Of a stretch of 5,540 nucleotides of DNA, positions 1-5,540 are shown one piece after another (positions within the stretch are counted from its first letter, which is position 1; each line of letters opens with the position of its first letter). The stretch is from positions 1-5,540 of the forward strand of contig JAKABC010000114.1 in NCBI GenBank assembly GCA_021802025.1, given 5' to 3'. This DNA is from Actinomycetes bacterium. GTDB lineage: Bacteria > Actinomycetota > Acidimicrobiia > Acidimicrobiales > RAAP-2. The position numbers and the translations under genes were made by a program. Below the pieces are notes generated by a model. That model did no database searches. It saw only the letters and a list, made by a program, of their open reading frames with translations, and had not been told where the DNA came from.

Positions 1-67
1 CGACGCCGTCGAGGCCGTCATCGACCTCGGCTTCGCCGACGCCCAGCAGCGCGTCAACGCCTCGTGA
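1..67 (+). CDS. pth: C-terminal end of probable peptidyl-tRNA hydrolase (partial)
   Basis: Only the last 21 codons and the TGA (65-67) lie in the window, read from base 2. The peptide begins DAVEAVIDLGF and ends AQQRVNAS. This resembles the C-terminal helix of bacterial peptidyl-tRNA hydrolases, which commonly carries a DAVEA..-type stretch followed by a short segment ending near N-R-[FV/LH]-N. Pth releases tRNA from peptidyl-tRNAs that drop off the ribosome; the enzyme is cytosolic and essential in many bacteria. The catalytic His/Asp/Asn residues lie upstream of the window and cannot be checked. The assignment rests on this weak tail similarity plus gene order, because pth directly precedes mfd in many actinobacteria and in Bacillus. 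The stop codon overlaps the GTG of mfd by the GTGA arrangement, which suggests one transcript and translational coupling. Another short housekeeping gene cannot be excluded. Confidence 0.6.
   Translation, partial: DAVEAVIDLGFADAQQRVNAS
64..67 (+). other. GTGA stop/start overlap joining pth-like gene and mfd
   Basis: The TGA of the upstream frame (65-67) shares bases with the GTG start of mfd (64-66). No purine-rich ribosome binding site is visible in the preceding 20 bases, so termination-reinitiation is the likely way mfd is translated. The overlap is seen directly; the coupling is inference. Confidence 0.75.
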
Positions 68-3000
68 CGTCCGGGCTCGGGCGCGTCCTCGAGCGGATCG
101 CCCCGGCGCTGCGCCGGCGCGTCCTCAACGGGGGGCTCACCCCCTCGTCGTTCGCGACGCCCCTGGCCGTCGCCGCCCTCGCGCTCGAGGCCCCCGGGCT
201 CACGGTGGTCACCGCCACCTCCGGTGAGGCCGACGCGCTCGCCGACGCCCTCGCGGCGTGGCTCGGACCCGCGGCGGTCGCCCTGTGGCCGGGGTGGGAC
301 ACCCACCCCCTGGAGCGGGTCAGTCCCGACGTCGAGGTCATGGCCCAACGGGCCCTCACCCGCGAGCGCCTCGTCCGCGGGGAGCGCCCCGCGGTGCTGG
401 TGTGCTCGGTGCGGTCCGCGGCCCAGCTCCTCGCCCCCTCGACGCCGCCGGCCGTCACGGTGCCGGTCGGCCACGAGGTCGGCCGCGACGAGCTGCTGAC
501 CCAGCTCGTCGCCGCCGGCTATCGCCGCGAGCACCAGGTCGAGCACCGCGCCGAGATCGCCGTGCGCGGGGGGATCGTCGACGTCTGGCCCGCCCAGGCC
601 GACGAGCCGGTCCGCCTGGACTTCTTCGGCGACGTGGTCGAGCGCCTCACCGTCTTTGACGTCGCCACCCAGCGTTCGGTGCGCGACACCGACGTCGCGG
701 TCCTCGCGCCGGCGCGCGAATGGGTTCCCGACGAGGTCGGGCGGGCCCACGCGGCCGCGATGGCCGGCGAGGCTCGGTGGGGGGCCGAGGTCTTCGAACG
801 GCTGGCCGCCGGCCACCTCTTCGACGGCATGGAGGGGTGGATGCCCCTGCTCGTGGCGCGCCGTGAGACCATCCTCGAGGTGAACGACGCGCGCGTCGTC
901 GTCGTGGAGCCGGCGCGCGTCCGGGGCCGACTGGCCGACCTGCTCGACGAGGAGCGCGAGCTCACCGGGGTCGTGGCCACGACCTGGCGGGCCGATCGCG
1001 AGGTGCCGCTGCTGCACGTCGACTACGAGACCCTGCTCGCCGGTCACGAGGTCGTCGACCTCGAGGGCCGACCGGGCGCGGGCGGGGGACTGACGTCGCC
1101 GCCGGTCATCCAGGGCGACCCCGGTCGCGTGGCGGCCCACGTGCGCGAGTGGGCGTCGTCCCGGCGCGGCGTGGTGCTCGCGACGAGCCCCGGGGCCGTC
1201 GCCCGCGTCGCCGACCAGTTGCGCGAGGAGGGACTCGAGGTCTCGACCGACCCGGCCGCGACGCTCGAGGCCCGCCTGAGCGTGCTCGAGAGCGCGCTGC
1301 CGGCGGGCTTCTGGCTGGACGACCCCGAGGTGGTGGTCTGGGCCGAGAGCGATTTGACCGGTCGTCGGGCCACGCGTCGGGTGACCCGGGCCCGGGCGCG
1401 CACGGTGGACGGCTTCTTCGACGACCTGGCCGTCGGCAGTTACGTGGTGCACCGCCACCACGGGGTCGCGCGCTACGCCGGGACCACCACCCGCTCGATC
1501 AACGGGGTCACGCGCGACTACCTCGTGCTCGAGTTCAAAGACGGGCGCAGCTACTGGCCCACCGAGCAGATCGACGCCGTCACGCCCTACACCGGCGGGG
1601 ACGGTCCCGCGTTGTCGCGTTTGGGCGGCGCCGAGTGGCAGAAGACGCGCGCGAAGGCCCGCGCGGCCGCGTACCTCGTCGCCCAAGAGCTCGTCGAGCT
1701 CTACCGCCAGCGGGCGGTGGCGTCGGGCCACGCCTTCAGCCCCGACACCGCGTGGCAGCGCGAGATGGAGGACCTCTTCCCCTACACCCTCACCGCCGAC
1801 CAGGCCCGGGCGATTCTCGAGGTCAAGGCCGACATGGAGGCGCCCCGGCCCATGGACCGTCTGGTGTGCGCCGACGTGGGCTTCGGCAAGACCGAGGTGG
1901 CGCTGCGCGCGGTGTTCAAGTGCGTCCAGGACAACAAGCAGGCCGCGGTGCTCGTGCCCACGACGCTCCTGGCGAGCCAGCACTTCCAGACCTTCACCGA
2001 GCGCTTCGCCGGCTTCCCGGTGCGCGTGGCCCTGCTCAGCCGCTTCGTCGACGACGCCGAGGCGAGCGCCACCCTGGCGGGGCTGGCCGAGGGGACGGTC
2101 GACGTCGTGGTGGGCACCCACCGGCTCCTCTCGGAGGGGGTGTCCTTCAAGGACCTCGGCCTGCTCGTAGTGGACGAGGAGCAGCGCTTCGGGGTCGAGC
2201 ACAAAGAGGCCATCAAGGCCCGCGCGGTGGGCGTCGACGTGCTCACGCTGAGCGCGAGCCCGATCCCGCGCACGCTGGAGATGGCCCTCGCGGGCATCCG
2301 CGACCTGTCGATGATCACGACCCCGCCGGCCGACCGGCGGCCGATCCTGACCTACGTCGGGGAGTTCGACGAACCGGCCGTGGTCGAGGCGGTCCGGCGC
2401 GAGCTGTTGCGCGAGGGGCAGGTCTTCTACGTGCACAACCGGGTCCACGACATCGACCACGTCGCCCAGCGCATCGGTCGGCTGGTGCCCGACGCGCGCG
2501 TCGCGGTCGCCCACGGCCAGATGGACGAATCGGCGCTCGAGCGGGTCATGGTCGACTTCTGGGACCAGCGCTACGACGTGCTCGTCTGTACGACCATCGT
2601 GGAGTCGGGCATCGACCTGCCCACCGTGAACACCCTCATCGTCGACCGGGCGGACCGGCTCGGGCTGGGCCAGCTCCACCAGCTGCGCGGGCGCGTCGGC
2701 CGGTCGGGCCAGCGCGCCTACGCCTACCTCTTCCACCCGCCGGGCGAGACGCTCTCGGAGACGGCCTACGAGCGGCTGCGCACGATCGGCGACAACACCT
2801 CGCTGGGCAGCGGCTTCAAGATCGCCATGCGCGACCTCGAGATCCGCGGCGCCGGGAACCTCCTCGGCCACGACCAGTCGGGGCCGGTGGCCGCCGTCGG
2901 CTACGACCTCTACGTCCAGCTGGTGGCCGAGGCCGTCGCCGAGGCCAAGGGGGAGGTCGCGCTCGCACCGGCCGCGGTCACCCTCGACGTCCCGGGGGCG

Positions 3001-3438
3001 GCCCACCTGCCGCGCGAGTACGTCGAGGCCGACGACGCGCGCCTCGAGGCCTACCGTCGTCTCGGCGAGGTCCGCACCGACGCCGAGCTCGCCGACCTGC
3101 GCGAGGAGTGGTCCGACCGCTACGGCGTCCCCCCGGCGCCGGTCGAGGGGCTGCTCGAACTGGCGAGCCTGCGCCTGGCGTGCCTGGCGCGGGGCGTCAC
3201 CTCGCTCGTCGTCCAGCCGGCCCGGGTGGGGGTGCGCAGTCGGGCCCGGCTTCGCGTCTCGCCCCTGCACCTCTCCTACAGCCAGCAGGTGCGACTGCGC
3301 CGTCGTCGCGCGGGCGCGCTCTACGACGAGGCGGCGGCCGAGCTGCGCTGCGACCTCGAGCCGGCGGAGACCTCGGCGCGCGCGCTGCGCGCGCTGCTCG
3401 AGTCCCTCGAGACGCCCGCGACGGAGGCGCTCGACTGA
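64..3438 (+). CDS. mfd: Transcription-repair coupling factor Mfd
   Basis: Mfd is a cytosolic DNA translocase that pushes or removes RNA polymerase stalled at lesions and recruits UvrA, starting transcription-coupled nucleotide excision repair. The protein has 1124 residues, close to E. coli Mfd (about 1148), and all domains appear in order. The UvrB-like N-terminal module covers about 1-340; R168, R184 and F188 have the same spacing as the UvrA-contacting residues R165/R181/F185 that I recall for E. coli. The CarD-like RNA-polymerase-interacting domain is about 450-525 (VVHRHHGVARYAG at 461-473). A helical linker is about 522-552. The RecG-like motor shows Walker A ADVGFGKT (603-610), DEEQ box (704-707), SASPIPRTL (730-738), VESGIDLP (846-853), QLRGRVGR (873-880) and the translocation segment RDLEIRGAGNLLG (923-935). 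The C-terminal regulatory D7 domain is about 975-1110. The GTG at 64 is chosen because the D1a fold begins immediately after it and it overlaps the upstream stop. No Shine-Dalgarno is obvious, so coupling to pth is likely. Two motif residues differ conservatively from the usual: A603 for Gly and S732 for Thr. Confidence 0.98.
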   Translation: MTSGLGRVLERIAPALRRRVLNGGLTPSSFATPLAVAALALEAPGLTVVTATSGEADALADALAAWLGPAAVALWPGWDTHPLERVSPDVEVMAQRALTRERLVRGERPAVLVCSVRSAAQLLAPSTPPAVTVPVGHEVGRDELLTQLVAAGYRREHQVEHRAEIAVRGGIVDVWPAQADEPVRLDFFGDVVERLTVFDVATQRSVRDTDVAVLAPAREWVPDEVGRAHAAAMAGEARWGAEVFERLAAGHLFDGMEGWMPLLVARRETILEVNDARVVVVEPARVRGRLADLLDEERELTGVVATTWRADREVPLLHVDYETLLAGHEVVDLEGRPGAGGGLTSPPVIQGDPGRVAAHVREWASSRRGVVLATSPGAVARVADQLREEGLEVSTDPAATLEARLSVLESALPAGFWLDDPEVVVWAESDLTGRRATRRVTRARARTVDGFFDDLAVGSYVVHRHHGVARYAGTTTRSINGVTRDYLVLEFKDGRSYWPTEQIDAVTPYTGGDGPALSRLGGAEWQKTRAKARAAAYLVAQELVELYRQRAVASGHAFSPDTAWQREMEDLFPYTLTADQARAILEVKADMEAPRPMDRLVCADVGFGKTEVALRAVFKCVQDNKQAAVLVPTTLLASQHFQTFTERFAGFPVRVALLSRFVDDAEASATLAGLAEGTVDVVVGTHRLLSEGVSFKDLGLLVVDEEQRFGVEHKEAIKARAVGVDVLTLSASPIPRTLEMALAGIRDLSMITTPPADRRPILTYVGEFDEPAVVEAVRRELLREGQVFYVHNRVHDIDHVAQRIGRLVPDARVAVAHGQMDESALERVMVDFWDQRYDVLVCTTIVESGIDLPTVNTLIVDRADRLGLGQLHQLRGRVGRSGQRAYAYLFHPPGETLSETAYERLRTIGDNTSLGSGFKIAMRDLEIRGAGNLLGHDQSGPVAAVGYDLYVQLVAEAVAEAKGEVALAPAAVTLDVPGAAHLPREYVEADDARLEAYRRLGEVRTDAELADLREEWSDRYGVPPAPVEGLLELASLRLACLARGVTSLVVQPARVGVRSRARLRVSPLHLSYSQQVRLRRRRAGALYDEAAAELRCDLEPAETSARALRALLESLETPATEALD

Positions 3439-3443
3439 CTCGG

Positions 3444-3449
3444 TAGCAT
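3444..3449 (+). promoter_or_regulatory. Probable -10 element of a leaderless promoter for the SurA-like gene
   Basis: The hexamer TAGCAT (pattern TANNNT) lies in the only gap between genes. Its last base is 7 nt before the GTG at 3456, which is the usual distance from a -10 box to the transcription start, so the transcript would begin on or next to the start codon. Leaderless mRNAs of this shape are frequent in actinobacteria. No convincing -35 hexamer is found 16-19 bases upstream (around 3419-3427, cgacggagg), although -35 boxes are often weak in this phylum. The gap has no Shine-Dalgarno motif, which supports a leaderless reading. The element could also be a chance match in a short spacer. 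Confidence 0.5.
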
Positions 3450-3455
3450 GGCCCC

Positions 3456-4538
3456 GTGCGACGGGTCGTCCTGGGGCTGGTGATACTGCTGGCCGGCGCC
3501 CTCGCCTACGGCTGGAGCGGTCTCTCCTCGGGGATCAGCGTGAACGGCCAGCGCATCGACGCACGGACCCTCGACGGCGAGCTCGCCGCGATCAGTCAGA
3601 ACCTCGACCTGCAGTGCTACGTGACCGCCCTCAACCCGACCAACTACGGGGTGGGGGCCGGTGGGGACACCGTCAAGGCCACCGGCGCGGCGGCCTGGAC
3701 CGAGCTGCGCGTGGAGGGCGTGGCGATCGACCAGTACGTCCAGGGTCACCTGCACTACCACCCCAACGCCGCGGCGCTCGCCTCGGCACGGGCGTCGCTC
3801 GAGGGCGAGATGACCGTCCAGGCCCAGACCAACCGTCTGACCTGTCCGGGCACCTCGGCCCAGGCCCTCGACGAGATGCCCGCCGAGATGCGCCGAGCGG
3901 AGATCCTCGCCCAGGCCGACTCGCTCTACCTGGTGGGCAAGTTGCGCCAGGCCATCCCGCTGACGGTGGCCTCGATGCACCACTACTACGACGCCCACCA
4001 GAGCAGCTACGACACGCTGTGCGTCTCGATCGCGCTGGTGCCACCGGCCAAGGTCGCCGCCTTCGCCGCGTCCCAGAAGACGGGGATGTCGGTGGCGGAC
4101 CTCGCGCGCACCTACTCCCTCGACCCGTCGGCCAAGAAGGGTGGCGCCTACGGCTGCTACCCGCCGACGGACCAGTCCTACGCCGCCGTGCGCAACGACG
4201 TCGCCCACGGCACGCTCGACGCCTTCCCCGCGACCCCGCAGTACATCAACTACGGGGGCCAGACCTACGCGTTCTACGTCGCGTTGACCAAGCGCACGCC
4301 GACCCCCTTCGCCGCGGCGGCGCCGGCCGTGCTCAACGACCTCAAGAACCTCAACGCCACGGCCGCCGCCTCGGTGAAGAACACGTTGCTCTACGAGGCC
4401 GCGGTCCACGTGGACCCGGCCTTCGGGCGCTGGGGGCTCGCGAGCGGGGGCCCCACGGTCTTCGCCCCCGCCACGCCGACGCCCTCTGAGGTCACCGGGA
4501 CGGGCACGCTGGGCGGCGGCGCGGCCAGCTATCGGTGA
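3456..4538 (+). CDS. Exported SurA/parvulin-like protein (degenerate PpiC domain)
   Basis: This 360-residue protein resembles the SurA/PrsA group of extracytoplasmic folding factors. Residues 1-3 (MRR) and the hydrophobic stretch 4-20 form a signal peptide or signal anchor. There is no lipobox cysteine, so it is probably not a lipoprotein. ISVNGQRIDARTLDGEL (27-43) is the typical start of a SurA N-terminal domain. A helical region spans about 88-182. A parvulin-like region, about 185-285, keeps MSVADLARTYSLDPSAKKGG (211-230), which is the usual 'FAxLAxxYSxDPxSAxxGG' block. The expected [RS]-H-I-L-V strand reads LCVSIALV (188-195), without its histidine, so prolyl isomerase activity is doubtful and a chaperone role is more likely. 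Cysteines at 54, 130, 189 and 234 would lie outside the membrane and could form disulfides. The last 35 residues are Pro/Thr/Gly/Ala-rich and look disordered. The GTG at 3456 is used; an ATG at 3448 is in another frame and stops after 11 codons. A SurA-like gene between mfd and mazG is known in actinobacteria; its client is unknown. Confidence 0.85.
   Translation: MRRVVLGLVILLAGALAYGWSGLSSGISVNGQRIDARTLDGELAAISQNLDLQCYVTALNPTNYGVGAGGDTVKATGAAAWTELRVEGVAIDQYVQGHLHYHPNAAALASARASLEGEMTVQAQTNRLTCPGTSAQALDEMPAEMRRAEILAQADSLYLVGKLRQAIPLTVASMHHYYDAHQSSYDTLCVSIALVPPAKVAAFAASQKTGMSVADLARTYSLDPSAKKGGAYGCYPPTDQSYAAVRNDVAHGTLDAFPATPQYINYGGQTYAFYVALTKRTPTPFAAAAPAVLNDLKNLNATAAASVKNTLLYEAAVHVDPAFGRWGLASGGPTVFAPATPTPSEVTGTGTLGGGAASYR
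4535..4538 (+). other. GTGA stop/start overlap joining the SurA-like gene and the mazG fusion
   Basis: The TGA of the SurA-like gene (4536-4538) overlaps the GTG start (4535-4537) of the next gene. The preceding bases (ggccagctatcg) contain no Shine-Dalgarno motif, so reinitiation by the terminating ribosome is likely. This implies that the two genes share a transcript. The overlap is observed; coupling is inferred. Confidence 0.75.
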
Positions 4539-5540
4539 CGGCCCGGGTCCGGGTCGTCGGTCTCGGTCCCGGCGCGCCGGCGGCCGTGACGGTGGGGGCG
4601 CTGGAGCGACTGACCCAGGCGCCGGTGGCGCGCCTGCGCACGCGGCGCCACCCCTCGGCCGAGGGTCTCGGCGACCTCGAGAGCTACGACGACTGGTACG
4701 AGCGCGCCGACTCCTTCGAGTCGCTCTATCACGCGATCGTCGAGGACCTCGTGGGACTCGCGCGCGCCGCCGACGCCGAGGTCGTCTACGCGGTGCCGGG
4801 CTCGCCCCTGGTGGCCGAGCGCACCGTGGAGCTACTGCGCATACGTGACGACGTCGAGGTCGTCGTCGAGCCGGCGGTGTCGGTGATCGACGCGGCGTGC
4901 GCCGCCCTGGGGGTCGACCCCATGGCGGTCGGGCTGCGCGTCGTCGACGCGCTCTCACCCATCACCTGGCGCGAGGGACCCCACCTGGTCCTGCAGTGCT
5001 ACGCGCCTGAGGTGCTGGCCGTGCTGGCCGACCAGCTCGCCGGCGCGTCGGTCACCCTGCTCTCGCACCTCGGGCTGGACGACGAGCGGGTCGAGCCGAT
5101 CGACGTGGGCGACCTCGCGCGGGTCCCTGCGCTCGATCATCTCTGCTCGCTGTGGGTGGAGGTGCCCCGCGGCGCCTCCGAGGCGACCGGCGATCTCGTC
5201 GCGCTCGTGCACCGACTGCGCGTGGAGTGCCCCTGGGACCAGGAGCAGACCCACGCCTCACTGGCCCGCCACCTCCTCGAGGAGGCCTACGAGGCCCTCG
5301 ACGCCCTCGAGGACTACGTGCGCGCCGACGACCCCGACACCACCTCGCACCTCGTCGAAGAGCTCGGTGACCTGTGGTGTCAGGTCGTCTTCCACGCCGA
5401 GCTCGCGGCCGAGGAGGAGCGCTTCGACCTCACCCGGGTCGCCGACCAGCTCTCGGCGAAGCTCGTCGCGCGCCACCCCCACGTCTTCGGGGACGCGACC
5501 GCCGACAGCGCCGACGAGGTGGCCGCGCGCTGGGAGGAGC
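4535..5540 (+). CDS. mazG: Tetrapyrrole-methylase/MazG nucleotide pyrophosphohydrolase fusion, YabN type (3' end cut off)
   Basis: The first 335 codons are present and the frame is open at the right edge. Residues 1-210 form a SAM-dependent tetrapyrrole (corrin/porphyrin) methylase-like domain with VVGLGPG (7-13), YAVPGSPLVAERTVELL (85-101), and later blocks LRVVDAL (134-140) and LVLQCY (151-156) that match Bacillus YabN in order. Residues about 222-335 form a MazG domain: CPWDQEQTH (232-240), metal-binding EExxE at E249/E250/E253, ExxD at E276/D279, and KLVARHPHVFGD (309-320). MazG enzymes hydrolyse NTPs or dNTPs to the monophosphate and pyrophosphate, removing non-canonical nucleotides or lowering NTP pools. 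What the methylase domain of YabN-type proteins modifies is not established. YabN has about 489 residues, so a further MazG-type segment may lie beyond the window. The GTG at 4535 is required because the GxGPG loop begins nine codons later. It probably shares a transcript with the SurA-like gene. The gene symbol refers to the MazG part; yabN would be equally apt. Confidence 0.93.
   Translation, partial: MTARVRVVGLGPGAPAAVTVGALERLTQAPVARLRTRRHPSAEGLGDLESYDDWYERADSFESLYHAIVEDLVGLARAADAEVVYAVPGSPLVAERTVELLRIRDDVEVVVEPAVSVIDAACAALGVDPMAVGLRVVDALSPITWREGPHLVLQCYAPEVLAVLADQLAGASVTLLSHLGLDDERVEPIDVGDLARVPALDHLCSLWVEVPRGASEATGDLVALVHRLRVECPWDQEQTHASLARHLLEEAYEALDALEDYVRADDPDTTSHLVEELGDLWCQVVFHAELAAEEERFDLTRVADQLSAKLVARHPHVFGDATADSADEVAARWEE

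Noticed and set aside
1685..1702. GAGCTC repeated around GTC, resembling an operator-like dyad
   Set aside because: It encodes E-L-V-E-L in the conserved helical linker of Mfd; the repeat follows from the amino acids and codon preference.
3375..3395. GCGC-rich near-palindrome near the end of mfd, considered as a terminator stem
   Set aside because: It encodes the A-R-A-L-R-A-L stretch of a C-terminal helix, has no U-rich tail and lies about 45 bases before the stop codon; simple GCG/CTG codon runs explain it.
1149..3446. Second long + strand frame (765 codons) inside mfd
   Set aside because: The translation is an Arg/Gly/Ala/Pro-rich shadow without motifs, while the mfd frame over the same bases carries every expected helicase motif.
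3448..3483. ATG just upstream of the SurA-like gene as an alternative start
   Set aside because: It is in a different frame from the GTG at 3456 and meets TGA after 11 codons. Its ATG overlaps the putative -10 box and is most likely chance.
4836..4850. CATACGTGACG, an AT-richer spot considered as a promoter or start inside the mazG fusion
   Set aside because: It does not fit TANNNT with a suitably placed start codon, and the surrounding frame is continuous methylase domain sequence.
3321..4958. Long open frame on the - strand (545 codons) lying antisense to the end of mfd, the SurA-like gene and the start of mazG
   Set aside because: It is extremely Arg/Gly/Pro/Val-rich with no recognisable domain and crosses three well-supported + strand genes. 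Long antisense open frames are expected in DNA of this GC content because stop codons are rare in the complementary frame.

Overview
The window is compact, very GC-rich (about 70 % by eye) and almost entirely coding on the + strand. It holds four genes in a row: the last codons of a gene that looks like pth (peptidyl-tRNA hydrolase), a complete mfd (transcription-repair coupling factor), a complete exported SurA/parvulin-like protein, and the first two thirds or so of a tetrapyrrole-methylase/MazG fusion (YabN type) that runs off the right edge. No RNA gene, mobile element, CRISPR array or terminator was seen, and there is no intergenic stretch longer than 17 bases.

The composition, the three GTG starts, the lack of clear Shine-Dalgarno sequences and a TANNNT-type -10 box a few bases before a GTG suggest a high-GC actinobacterium. 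The order pth - mfd - SurA-like - mazG is the familiar actinobacterial housekeeping neighbourhood, usually followed by eno. The YabN-type fusion in place of a stand-alone MazG would fit a deep lineage such as Acidimicrobiia, but the lineage is inference and cannot be settled from this window.

Layout: bases 1-67 are the pth-like tail. Its TGA overlaps the GTG of mfd in a GTGA junction (64-67). mfd fills 64-3438. A 17-base gap follows, containing a probable -10 element placed as for a leaderless transcript beginning on the GTG at 3456. The SurA-like gene is 3456-4538 and overlaps the mazG fusion by another GTGA (4535-4538).

The genes share a theme of cell maintenance: recycling peptidyl-tRNA, clearing RNA polymerase stalled at DNA lesions, folding of exported proteins, and sanitising nucleotide pools. 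No undescribed defence or mobile system is visible. The points most worth a second look are the parvulin-like domain that seems to lack its active-site histidine, the putative leaderless promoter that could uncouple surA-mazG from mfd, and the methylase-MazG fusion.
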